DNA of 64,000 nucleotides from Myxococcaceae bacterium (GTDB lineage: Bacteria > Myxococcota > Myxococcia > Myxococcales > Myxococcaceae). The stretch spans positions 38,671 to 102,670 of the forward strand of contig JADGHL010000004.1 of assembly GCA_019686135.1 (NCBI GenBank), written 5' to 3'. Each line of letters begins with the position of its first letter. Positions within the stretch are counted from its first letter, which is position 1. Made by a program: the position numbers and the translations under genes. The notes under the pieces were generated by a model that worked only from the letters and a program-made list of their open reading frames with translations, had not been told where the DNA came from and did no database searches. Shown here piece after piece: positions 1 to 7,376 of this stretch.

Positions 1-132
1 CCCCACGTTCAGCGGGAGCGCTCCGCGCGCTTCGTGCGTGAGTCCAACTGCCTGAGCGATCCCATCTGCCGCCGCTACTGCCTGAACTGCACGCGCGCCT
101 TCAATGAGCGCGCAAACGAGGCGCGAGGTTGA
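1..132 (+). CDS. C-terminal end of an unidentified Cys-rich protein (cut by window edge)
   Basis: The first 43 codons read open from the left edge to a TGA at 130-132. The tail has four cysteines in a short stretch (NC, IC, YC, NC) followed by a charged end. I do not recognise the family. The next gene starts at a TTG that overlaps this stop (TTGA), which suggests the two are translated as a coupled pair. The start and most of the protein lie outside the window. Confidence 0.5.
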   Translation, partial: PHVQRERSARFVRESNCLSDPICRRYCLNCTRAFNERANEARG

Positions 133-662
133 GGCAGCCGACCGCAGAGATCGCGCTGGAGCTCCCGGAACCCGGGCCACAGGTGTTGGAGACGCTCGCG
201 GAGCGGCTTGCGGCGGTTCGGGTGCGCGCGCTGGCCCGGCCCGAACCGGAGCACGCGTATCTGGTGATCACACCCCTCGGGACGGCCGGGCGGGACGGGT
301 TGGAGCGGGCGCTGCGCCTGCTCGGCGTCGCCATCCTGAACCGGCGCGCGATCCGGGACTGGGCGAGAACCTCCTCGGCGATCTACATCCGTCACCCCTC
401 GCAGCTGCGCCGCGGCGCGCTGTTCGAGGCCGCCTGGCGTTCTCTCTTTCCCGACAACCGCGCGGAAGCGTGGGCCTTCGACCCCCGGCTGCACGCCCTG
501 GTGATGCAACACAAGCGGTGCCTGCGCGCGCGACTCGGAGAGCTGGCAGTCTCCTTCGGACCCCGCGCTAAGGATCGCGGCACGCTCCACGCGCTTCACG
601 TGGGCGATCATCAGGACATCGCCAAAGACGCGCGGGTGATCGAAGCCATCACGTGCGGCTGA
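129..662 (+). CDS. Hypothetical protein, 177 aa
   Basis: Soluble protein of 177 residues starting at TTG 129, overlapping the stop of the partial gene before it. Residues about 30-60 (VRVRALARP, then LVITPLG) and the end (TLHALHVGDHQDIAKDARV) have the composition of a real folded protein, whereas the other frames here are Arg/Pro/Ala-rich shadows. There is no signal peptide or membrane segment. The strand-helix pattern vaguely recalls a nucleoside-diphosphate-kinase-like fold, but no active-site motif can be seen, so no function is given. Confidence 0.5.
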   Translation: MRQPTAEIALELPEPGPQVLETLAERLAAVRVRALARPEPEHAYLVITPLGTAGRDGLERALRLLGVAILNRRAIRDWARTSSAIYIRHPSQLRRGALFEAAWRSLFPDNRAEAWAFDPRLHALVMQHKRCLRARLGELAVSFGPRAKDRGTLHALHVGDHQDIAKDARVIEAITCG

Positions 663-1108
663 GCGTCACTGACAATCCGGTGCGGCGTTATACGAGAATG
701 AAAGCGTCTGGCCGCGCCGGGGCTCGTGGCCGATGGCGAATGCACGCACTCGCTCACAGGGTCGAACGTCCAGACGATTTCGCCTGCCTCGGTGCTCGCG
801 GGAACGAGCACGTCATCGATCCGCACTTCCAGAGGGAGCCGCACGTCGACCGGAACGTCGAAGCAGTACTTCCCACCCGGGTCGATGTCCCACCACCTGT
901 ACAGCTGACGCTCTGCGCATGCGAATGCGGAAGGGGCCAGCGGACGACGACACCGCAGGTCGTCGCGAAGGTCGACGAGCTCTGGGGCTGGGCGGCCTGG
1001 GAGGAGCGGGACGAGGTTGGCGGACGATTGGGTGAACTGGGAGATTCTGGGGCTCCGCGTGCCGTCCCTTTCGCCGGCGCAGTGAGCGCTGCTACTGGAA
1101 CACCGCAA
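611..1108 (-). CDS. Doubtful ORF or gene remnant in a 429-nt stretch (663-1091) without a firm gene
   Basis: The stretch 663-1091 has no convincing gene. The best reading is this minus-strand frame, opening with a weak TTG inside the end of the doxX-like gene. Its middle part (YRWWDIDPGGKYCFDVPVDV and VWTFDPVSECVH) looks protein-like, while both ends look like random high-GC translation. It could be a small real gene downstream of doxX, or a decayed one. No family is recognised. Confidence 0.25.
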   Translation of the reverse strand: MRCSSSSAHCAGERDGTRSPRISQFTQSSANLVPLLPGRPAPELVDLRDDLRCRRPLAPSAFACAERQLYRWWDIDPGGKYCFDVPVDVRLPLEVRIDDVLVPASTEAGEIVWTFDPVSECVHSPSATSPGAARRFHSRITPHRIVSDAQPHVMASITRASLAMS

Positions 1109-1583
1109 GCAACCGGTGCCCCATCGTTGGGCGCAGGTGTTTGCGCAGGTGCTTCCCGCTCAGGTGCTTGCCGTGGAGCACGCCCTTCAGCGAGACGTCA
1201 CCCGGCCCTGACAGAAGCAGCCCCGCGGCGATCGCCATCAGCGCGGAGTTGAACTCGAAGCCGCTCTTCGCCATGGAGAAGCCCTTCGGCAGGTGGACCT
1301 TGCTCACCGCCACCGCCTGCGTCACCAGCACACCGAGTGCCGCCAGCCGCGTGCCGATCCCGAGGATCGACAGCGCGCCGGCGATCAACTCGGTCAGTCC
1401 GGTCGCCATCGCCAGGGGCTTCGCCGGCTTCAGCCCGAGCTGCTCGAACATGTTTCCGGCGTGCTCCAGCCCCTTCGGCGTCAGCTTCTGGGTGCCGTGG
1501 TAAATCATCGACGAACCGAGCGCGATCCGCGGCGGCAGCAGGGAAATGCCGCCCTCTCCTTCGATCTTCTCCAGCATCCCCAT
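1092..1583 (-). CDS. DoxX family membrane protein
   Basis: 163-residue integral membrane protein of the DoxX/DoxD-like family. The family signatures are the early RIALGSSMIYHGTQKL stretch (Arg then HG before a long loop), the GLTELIAGALSILGIGTRLAA helix pair and the FEFNSALMAIAAGLLLSGPG ending. About four membrane helices are predicted. The ATG at 1583 follows a GGGAGGGG ribosome site. After the last helix the protein ends in a basic tail (HLSGKHLRKHLR). DoxX proteins are variously linked to quinone or thiosulfate oxidation and redox stress; the substrate here cannot be told from sequence. Confidence 0.85.
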   Translation of the reverse strand: MGMLEKIEGEGGISLLPPRIALGSSMIYHGTQKLTPKGLEHAGNMFEQLGLKPAKPLAMATGLTELIAGALSILGIGTRLAALGVLVTQAVAVSKVHLPKGFSMAKSGFEFNSALMAIAAGLLLSGPGDVSLKGVLHGKHLSGKHLRKHLRPTMGHRLLAVFQ

Positions 1584-1768
1584 CAGGTCCCCTCCCGGTC
1601 GTTGCCGAGGTTCTCCCGCGAAAGCTCGGCACGGCGCGGCGGCGCGGGAAGCCGGGAGGGGGATGCTGGCGCTCGGTTGGCCGGCCTCCGCCGGAAGACG
1701 CGGCGGCCCGGCCGAGGCGGGTGCCTGCCGGGCCGACCTTTCGCCGTCGCGCGGGGCTCAGTGCCGCG

Positions 1769-2926
1769 TCACGCCCGGTTCGTACGGGGGATCGACGTGC
1801 CGCCCTCGCGGTTCTCCTCGCGCTTCTCCTCCAGCGTGCCGCCCTCGGACACCTCGGCGGCGGAGTAGGTGCCCAGCCCGCTCTCGAGCCCCGAGGCGTC
1901 GTGCTCGCCGTAGTGGACGTCGTCCTCTTCCGCCTCCGGGTAGACGGCGGTGGACTCGCTGCCCGCCGCGTAGGAAGGCGACCGCCGTGGCTCCTCCTCG
2001 TTCGCCGGCGGGTTCTGTTGCTGGGCGTGCTCGCCGCTCAGCGACTGCCGCACGTTCTCCTTGATGTTCTTCGCGGTGGCCACCGCCTCGTCCTTCATCG
2101 ACGCCAGCCCCTCCTTCACCTCGCCCTTGGCGGGGCGGAACATCATCCGCTCCTTCTCGGTGACCGGGACCAGCGCGCCGAAGAGGGCGCCCACCGCGAA
2201 GGCACCCAGCGCCCAGAGCGCCTCGTACTCGCGGGCGTTCTGCGCCACCTGGCCCTCGCGTTCGCGCAGCCGCTCCTTCGAGACCGCGTGCCGCAGCTCC
2301 GGCAACCGTTCGCGCGCCTCGTGCGCCTTCTCCTTCACCGTGTCGACCGCGCCGCGCGCCTTCTGCTGCGCAGCGCCGCCCAGTTCCGAAGCGCGGCCCT
2401 TCAGCCCGCCCAGCTTCTCGCGAGCCTTGTCTCGCAGGCCCTCCTCCTCCTTCCCGAGGTGGACTTCCCCTTCGAAGCCGACGCGGCCGATCTCTCCCTC
2501 CGAGCGCGCGTGGTAGGCGCCGCCCTCGCCGACGATGTCCGTCTTCACTCCGCCGCCCTGCGGCGGATGGGTGGCGGTGTACTCGTCGTACGGGCGGCCC
2601 TCCGCCAGATGTCGTTCGTCCCAGCCCGACGCGCGGCCATCTCCGCGCGCGCGCTTCGTCACTTCCCCGATGACCCTGCCGGCGATCGCGCCCGCCGCGC
2701 CGCCGATCAGCCCGAGCGCCCACGGGCTGTCGAGAATCCTGTCCTTCATCTCCTGCGTCCTTTCCCGCGCCTTCACTCTCGCGCGCACCGTCACCTCGTC
2801 CGCGATCTCCCGGGCGCGCGCTTTCACGTACGGACCCGAGGCGCGCCGCGACAGCTCCTCCGCGAGCTCGCTCAGGCGTTCGCGTGCCTGTGCGACTTCA
2901 CGCTCTGCATCGTGTCTCTCGCCCAT
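1769..2926 (-). CDS. YtxH/DUF3618-like membrane-anchored helical protein
   Basis: 385 residues from an ATG at 2926 preceded by a textbook AGGAGG; the frame extends further upstream but that part is shadow. Residues 1-80 are an Ala/Arg/Glu-rich amphipathic helix, followed by a short membrane hairpin (WALGLIGGAAGAIAGRVIGE) with a glycine-zipper look. The middle is charged and helical, a second hydrophobic segment lies near residue 245 (WALGAFAVGALFGALVPV), and the C-terminus is acidic and disordered. It overlaps the holin-like gene upstream by 55 nt and is the last gene of a three-gene envelope operon. The family is inferred from architecture; its biochemical role is unknown. Confidence 0.7.
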   Translation of the reverse strand: MGERHDAEREVAQARERLSELAEELSRRASGPYVKARAREIADEVTVRARVKARERTQEMKDRILDSPWALGLIGGAAGAIAGRVIGEVTKRARGDGRASGWDERHLAEGRPYDEYTATHPPQGGGVKTDIVGEGGAYHARSEGEIGRVGFEGEVHLGKEEEGLRDKAREKLGGLKGRASELGGAAQQKARGAVDTVKEKAHEARERLPELRHAVSKERLREREGQVAQNAREYEALWALGAFAVGALFGALVPVTEKERMMFRPAKGEVKEGLASMKDEAVATAKNIKENVRQSLSGEHAQQQNPPANEEEPRRSPSYAAGSESTAVYPEAEEDDVHYGEHDASGLESGLGTYSAAEVSEGGTLEEKREENREGGTSIPRTNRA

Positions 2927-3324
2927 TTTCTGTCCTCCTTTAGGCTCTGCACCGGGCGCTTCGGCTCCAGCGTCTCCACCCGCTTCTTTCCGTAGAACAG
3001 CGCAATGCCGCCGGCGGCGGCGAAGATCGCGCACACGATCAGCGCCGACAGCCACAGCGGCATCAGCCCCCAGCCGACGGCGATCAGGAAAGCCGCGAAG
3101 GCCAGCAGCGCCGTGTGGACGAGTACGCCGCCCGCTCCGAACGCCGCTCCGGCGCGCCCCGCCTTCTTCGCTTCCTCCCGCACCTCCGCCTTCGCCAGCC
3201 GGATCTCCTCCCGGAGGAGGATCTGCGCGTTGGCGAGGACATCCTTCACCAGGTCTCCGGTCGGCATGGCGCGCAGATCGCCGTCGCCGCGCGGGGACTC
3301 CCTGCTCTCGTATCGACGTTCCAT
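2872..3324 (-). CDS. Phage holin family (PF07332-type) membrane protein
   Basis: 150 residues. An N-terminal amphipathic helix (DLVKDVLANAQILLREEIRLAKAE) is followed by two long membrane segments at about residues 58-80 and 87-107, then a charged tail. This is the pattern of the Phage_holin_3_6 / YqjE-like family, which is chromosomal and usually sits beside DUF883/YtxH-like genes, exactly as here. The start ATG at 3324 lies 8 nt behind the stop of the preceding gene, and the gene runs 55 nt into the next one, so the trio is probably co-translated. Such clusters are usually linked to envelope stress rather than lysis; that is inference. Confidence 0.75.
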   Translation of the reverse strand: MERRYESRESPRGDGDLRAMPTGDLVKDVLANAQILLREEIRLAKAEVREEAKKAGRAGAAFGAGGVLVHTALLAFAAFLIAVGWGLMPLWLSALIVCAIFAAAGGIALFYGKKRVETLEPKRPVQSLKEDRKWARDTMQSVKSHRHANA

Positions 3325-3332
3325 GGCTGCAC

Positions 3333-3650
3333 CTAGCTCCGGAGGAATCGGGCGCCGATGAACCCGAGCGTGAACGCGCCGGCGAGCATCACGGCCGGCC
3401 GCTCCTTCACCTCGCGTACTGCCCCGTCCACCAGGTCCTCGGTGGACTTGCCTTCGATCACCTCGTGCGCCTTGCGCACGTAGCGGGCGACCTGCTGAGC
3501 CACCTTTGCCTCGGGACCCTGCATGTCCTCGCCCGCGTGAGCGACCGAGTCGGCGAGCTTCTCGAGGCCGGAAGACAGAAAGGACTTCTGCGCATCCACC
3601 TTTTCGTAGACCTTGCGGCGCGCCGTCCCCTTGATGCCCTGGGTTTCCAT
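3333..3650 (-). CDS. DUF883/YqjD-like small membrane-anchored protein
   Basis: 105 residues starting at ATG 3650 behind a GGAGGAG site. A long charged helix (KLADSVAHAGEDM, AQQVARYVRKAHEVIEGKSTEDL) ends in a single C-terminal membrane anchor (PAVMLAGAFTLGFIGARFL). That layout matches YqjD/ElaB/DUF883-type proteins, which are tail-anchored inner-membrane proteins often produced in stationary phase. It is the first gene of the three-gene minus-strand operon 3650-1769. Confidence 0.7.
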   Translation of the reverse strand: METQGIKGTARRKVYEKVDAQKSFLSSGLEKLADSVAHAGEDMQGPEAKVAQQVARYVRKAHEVIEGKSTEDLVDGAVREVKERPAVMLAGAFTLGFIGARFLRS

Positions 3651-3775
3651 CGGCTCCTCCGTGCGTGGAGTGTGTGGAACTCAAGGTAGGCACGCCGCGA
3701 CCGCGCCAGAGGACGGCATTGCCCGGCACGTCAGCCCGAACGCTCTGCATGGCAGCGCGGCGAGCGTCCGCGCGA

Positions 3776-3804
3776 TTGCAGCCATGGCCCCGGCGCGGTA
3801 GACG
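3776..3804 (+). promoter_or_regulatory. Candidate sigma-70-type promoter of the first lspA gene
   Basis: TTGCAG at 3776-3781, a 17-nt spacer, then TAGACG at 3799-3804. The ATG of lspA follows only 9 nt later with no Shine-Dalgarno sequence, so transcription may begin at or next to the start codon (leaderless mRNA). Confidence 0.45.
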
Positions 3805-3813
3805 CGCGGTCGC

Positions 3814-4440
3814 ATGTCGACGTCCCGGAAGACGATCGTCCTTTTCGCGGTCGCGTCCTTCGCGTTCGTGGCGGATCAAGGGACGAAGCACCTGGCAGTG
3901 GCGCACCTGACCACCGCGCTCGAGGGCCGCGAGGGCATCGGCGATCGCTTCGTGGGCTTCCTCACCGAGACGAACCTCGAGGGTCGGCGCGCTCGCGGGG
4001 ACGCGGTCGTGATCGACGGCTACTGGGATCACCGCTACGTGCAGAACCCCGGGGCCGCCTGGGGCCTGTTCTCGTCGCTGCCGGAACAGATCCGCACCGG
4101 CTTCTTCCTCGCCATCACCCTGGTGGCCATCGTCGCCATCGTCTGGATGTATCGCCGCCTCGACGTCGACCGGTGGTGGATGCAGAGCGCGCTCGCGCTG
4201 GTGCTGGGCGGCGCGGTGGGGAACTTCGTCGACCGCGCGCTGCGCGGCTATGTCATCGACTTCATCGACTGGCACTGGCGCAACGTGCCCGGGATGCACT
4301 GGCCCACCTTCAACGTGGCGGACGCGGCGATCTCGATCGGCGTGGCGATGATGCTGCTCGACGCTGCGTTCGGTCGCAGGAAGAGGAACCGCGCGAAGGA
4401 GCCGGCCGCCGTGCCGCTCGAGGACGCGCTCCGCGCGTGA
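3814..4440 (+). CDS. lspA: Lipoprotein signal peptidase II, first copy
   Basis: 208-residue aspartyl membrane protease that removes the signal peptide from prolipoproteins after Lgt has added diacylglycerol. The conserved blocks are present: D21-Q-G-T-K in helix 1, QNPGAAWG before helix 2, GNFVDR with one catalytic Asp, and FNVADAAI with the other. It is longer than typical LspA (about 160-170) because of a roughly 40-residue insert between helix 1 and the QNPGAAWG block, and it has a charged C-terminal tail. A second lspA follows 135 nt downstream and lgt lies 3 kb away, so this is a lipoprotein-maturation neighbourhood. Confidence 0.93.
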   Translation: MSTSRKTIVLFAVASFAFVADQGTKHLAVAHLTTALEGREGIGDRFVGFLTETNLEGRRARGDAVVIDGYWDHRYVQNPGAAWGLFSSLPEQIRTGFFLAITLVAIVAIVWMYRRLDVDRWWMQSALALVLGGAVGNFVDRALRGYVIDFIDWHWRNVPGMHWPTFNVADAAISIGVAMMLLDAAFGRRKRNRAKEPAAVPLEDALRA

Positions 4441-4563
4441 TTGCGCCACTGGACCGCGCGCCCATCCGGTAGCGTGACTTCGACGGCGTCACCGACGTCG
4501 CCAACGGCGAGTCTGCGTCCTGCTGCCTCGAATGGATGAAGTACTGACCTGGGCACAATCCGC

Positions 4564-4569
4564 TATAAG
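4564..4569 (+). promoter_or_regulatory. Candidate -10 element for a leaderless lspA (second copy)
   Basis: TATAAG stands 6 nt before the GTG start codon at 4576. There is no Shine-Dalgarno in between and no room for one. The upstream -35 region is poor (GTACTG at 4541-4546 would have 17-nt spacing). Confidence 0.4.
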
Positions 4570-4575
4570 CCGCGC

Positions 4576-5172
4576 GTGCCTCGTCGCTATCTCCTCTTCA
4601 TCGTCCTCAGCGTCGGCGTCGTCCTGCTGGACCAGTGGACCAAGTACTTCGCAGTCGACGCGCTCACCGTCCGTTTCGACGGGAAGGAGAGCGCCGGCGC
4701 CGAGCTGAAAGCGCTCTACGCCGCACCCCCGCCGGAGGGACTGGGCGGCTATCACTTCACGCCGCGAGGAAAGGTGGAGGTGATTCCCGGGCTGCTCCGC
4801 TTTCGCTATGCGGAGAACCCCGGCGCCGCGTGGGGGCTGTTCCGCGGCCTGCCGCCGGGCATCCGCGGACCGCTGTTCCATGTCATCAGCATCGGCGCGG
4901 TCATCCTCATCGTCTGGTACTTCCGGAAGCTCAGCGGTGCGCGGAGCGAGGCATGGGCGATCGTCGGCCTGCCGCTGGTCCTGGCCGGCGCCGTGGGGAA
5001 CTACATTGACCGGATCGCCCGGGCGTTCGTCATCGACTTCATCGAAGCGCACTGGTTCGACAAGGCGTACTGGCCGTCCTTCAACGTCGCGGACATGGCG
5101 ATCTGCGTCGGTGTCGCGTGCCTGGTCATCGACGCGTTCGTGCGGCGCGAGAAGAAGCCGAAGGCCGCATAG
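4576..5172 (+). CDS. lspA: Lipoprotein signal peptidase II, second copy
   Basis: 198 residues from GTG 4576. It has the same blocks as its neighbour: DQWTK in helix 1, ENPGAAWG, GNYIDR and FNVADMAI with the two catalytic aspartates, and the same long insert after helix 1. It is clearly a paralogue rather than a copy, because only the motif regions are near-identical. Having more than one LspA is known in Myxococcus xanthus, which makes very many lipoproteins and carries the LspA-inhibiting antibiotic myxovirescin. Whether the two enzymes divide substrates, or one gives resistance, cannot be told here. Confidence 0.93.
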   Translation: MPRRYLLFIVLSVGVVLLDQWTKYFAVDALTVRFDGKESAGAELKALYAAPPPEGLGGYHFTPRGKVEVIPGLLRFRYAENPGAAWGLFRGLPPGIRGPLFHVISIGAVILIVWYFRKLSGARSEAWAIVGLPLVLAGAVGNYIDRIARAFVIDFIEAHWFDKAYWPSFNVADMAICVGVACLVIDAFVRREKKPKAA

Positions 5173-5190
5173 AAGGCGGCAGACCGAACC

Positions 5191-5460
5191 TCACCGCTTC
5201 AGCAGATACAACCACGGCAGCATCGTCGGCCGCTCCGCCTCTCCCGACTCCTGCTCCTCCGGCGGCGGCGTCTTCTCCTCCTTCGGGTTCTGCGCCGCCT
5301 TCGAGGCTTGCTCCTCCTGTTCGGCGCGGATGAACACCACCGGCGGCGCCGCGCGCAGCCCGAGTGCGAAGGCGAGCACGCCCACGGCGATCATCGCCCA
5401 CAGCCAGCGCCGCGCCCGGCGCAGCTCCTCGGGCGAGGTGTTCACCTCAGTAGCGGCCAC
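5191..5460 (-). CDS. Small single-pass membrane protein
   Basis: 89 residues with one membrane helix (ARRWLWAMIAVGVLAFALGLRAA) after a short charged N-terminus and then an acidic, Pro/Glu-rich tail. Its ATG at 5460 lies inside the last codons of the CLC gene (14-nt overlap), so it is translated together with the channel. It may be an accessory protein of the channel; no family is recognised. Confidence 0.65.
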   Translation of the reverse strand: MAATEVNTSPEELRRARRWLWAMIAVGVLAFALGLRAAPPVVFIRAEQEEQASKAAQNPKEEKTPPPEEQESGEAERPTMLPWLYLLKR

Positions 5461-7198
5461 GACGCATCACCTCCCGCTTGTTCACCGTTCCCAGCAGAAG
5501 CCCGCGCTTGTCCACCACCGGAAGCTCCTCCTCAGGGACCTCTGCGAAGATCCGCGCCACCTCCGCCAGGGACATGTCGGGCCGCAGCCTCGGTGTGGAT
5601 TGCATGAGATCGCTCGCGCGAGCGCGGTCGAGCACGGAGTGCTCGGGGAGGTGGCCCTTGAGCTGGTCGAGGGTAATCACCCCGAGCAGCCGATTCTCCT
5701 CATCGACGACCCAGAGGTCCGCACCCGCGGGCGCCTCGAGCAGCTGCAGCGCCACCTCCTCGAAGCTGGCCACAGGCAGCGTCTTCGCGCGCGCCGGCCG
5801 GGTGAGATCGCGCACGTGCGCGGAGTGCAGCCAGTGCGCGTTGATCGGCTCGGGCAGCTCCACGTTCCGGCGCTGCAGCACCGCGGAGTAGAGCGACTCG
5901 CGCTCGAGCGCGCGGCTGACGAACGCGGAGATCGCCGAGGTCAGCATCAGCGGGAGGATCAGCGCGTAGTTGCCGGTGAGCTCGAAGATGATGAGCACCG
6001 CGGAGACCGCGGCGTGCGTGGTGCCGGCGAGCGTCCCGGCCATCGCGAGGAGCGCGAACGCGCCCGGTGGCACCGGCGCGCCGAAGTGCTGCGCCAGCTT
6101 CCCGAACGCGCCGCCGAGGAGCGCGCCGAAGAACAGCGACGGCGTGAACAGCCCGCCGGGGATCCCCGCGCCGGATGCGCCGGCGGTGGCGACCATCTTC
6201 ATCAAGGGCAGCACCAGCAAGAGCGTCAGCGGGAGCTTCCCCAGCAGCGCCCCGTTCACCGAGTCGTAGCCGTTGCCGAGCAGCTCGGGGAACCAGATCG
6301 CCGCTCCGCCGATCGCCAACATCGTCACCACCGGCAGCGCGGTACGGCGCAGCTCGCTGCCCTGTTCGAGCACCAGCCCGAACGCGTTGATGGTCCGGAT
6401 GTAGACGGCGGAGGCGATTCCCACCAGCGGCCCCAGAAGGAGCGCCAGCGTCATCTCCTTCGGTCCGGACAGCTGATAGGCGGGGATGAGGTAGCTGGGG
6501 TGATCGCCGACGAGGATCCGCGAGACGAGCGTCGCGGTGACGCAGGCCACGACGATGGGGCCGAAGAGGTCCAGCGCGAAGCTCCCGAGCAGCACCTCGA
6601 GCCCGAACAGCGCGCCGCCGATCGGCACGTTGTACGCGGCGGCGATGCCCGCGGACGCGCCGCAGGCGACCAGCAGGCGGATCTTGTCGCCGGGGAGATC
6701 CAGCCAGCGCCCCAGCGAAGACGCGGTGGCGGCGCCGGTCTGCAGCAGCGCGCCCTCGCGGCCCAACGGCGCGCCGAGCCCGACGGCGATGATCGACACC
6801 ACGCCGCGGAACAGCGTCCACGGCAGCGCCAGGCGGCCGGAGCGGATCCAGATCGACTCGATGATGGAGGCGGTGCCGTGGCCACGCAGCGGTCGGCGGG
6901 TGGCCAGCGCCGCCGCGGTGACCATCACTCCCGCGAGCGCGGGGACCATCCATCGGCGCAGCCCGGTCGCTGCGCTGGTGGCGGCGAGGAAGGACTCGCC
7001 GTGCCCCTGCCAGGCCACCGCCTGCACCAGCCTCAGGAGCTGGACCAGCAGAGCGGCGCTGATCCCGCCGATGGCGCCGACGACGAGGACGAGGATCCAG
7101 AAGCGGCGGGCGCCCCGCGGAAGCGATCGCAGGAAGAAGAGCGTGGGCGAGGTGAGCGGCTCGGCGGTGTGCGAACCGGGATGGGTGCCGACCTTCAC
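5447..7198 (-). CDS. CLC-family chloride channel/transporter with C-terminal CBS pair
   Basis: 583-residue CLC protein with a GTG start. The membrane part (about residues 30-430) contains the selectivity-filter blocks: RGHGT in place of GSGIP, GREGA with the gating glutamate, and GGLFTPSLFFGA. Aligning GIAAAYNVPIGGALFGLEVLLGSF piecewise with E. coli ClcA puts Val where the proton glutamate E203 is, a change typical of passive channels rather than 2:1 antiporters. Two CBS domains follow (about 450-583), suggesting regulation by nucleotides. The GHG filter variant with CBS domains is a known bacterial subgroup. It is coupled to the small membrane protein downstream. Confidence 0.88.
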   Translation of the reverse strand: MKVGTHPGSHTAEPLTSPTLFFLRSLPRGARRFWILVLVVGAIGGISAALLVQLLRLVQAVAWQGHGESFLAATSAATGLRRWMVPALAGVMVTAAALATRRPLRGHGTASIIESIWIRSGRLALPWTLFRGVVSIIAVGLGAPLGREGALLQTGAATASSLGRWLDLPGDKIRLLVACGASAGIAAAYNVPIGGALFGLEVLLGSFALDLFGPIVVACVTATLVSRILVGDHPSYLIPAYQLSGPKEMTLALLLGPLVGIASAVYIRTINAFGLVLEQGSELRRTALPVVTMLAIGGAAIWFPELLGNGYDSVNGALLGKLPLTLLLVLPLMKMVATAGASGAGIPGGLFTPSLFFGALLGGAFGKLAQHFGAPVPPGAFALLAMAGTLAGTTHAAVSAVLIIFELTGNYALILPLMLTSAISAFVSRALERESLYSAVLQRRNVELPEPINAHWLHSAHVRDLTRPARAKTLPVASFEEVALQLLEAPAGADLWVVDEENRLLGVITLDQLKGHLPEHSVLDRARASDLMQSTPRLRPDMSLAEVARIFAEVPEEELPVVDKRGLLLGTVNKREVMRRGRY

Positions 7199-7376
7199 AC
7201 CCGCTCAACAGGCCACTGTGCCCGCCTGTTCGCTGCGGCTGCCTCCCTGCCGGGCAACCTGGGACGGATCGCCCCGGTGTCTGCCCGGAGAGAGCCGTGC
7301 GCCGCCGCACCCTGCGTGGTAGAGGAGGTCGCTCAGGCTCTGCAGAGCCCCACCTGGAACACGGAGCGCGTCCCGG

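Noticed and set aside
1337..2995. 552-codon plus-strand frame
   Set aside because: Antisense to the YtxH-like gene, which has AGGAGG, membrane segments and helical periodicity.
2872..3324. Holin-like gene as a sign of a prophage
   Set aside because: It sits in a DUF883/YtxH-type chromosomal stress cluster with no endolysin or phage gene near it.
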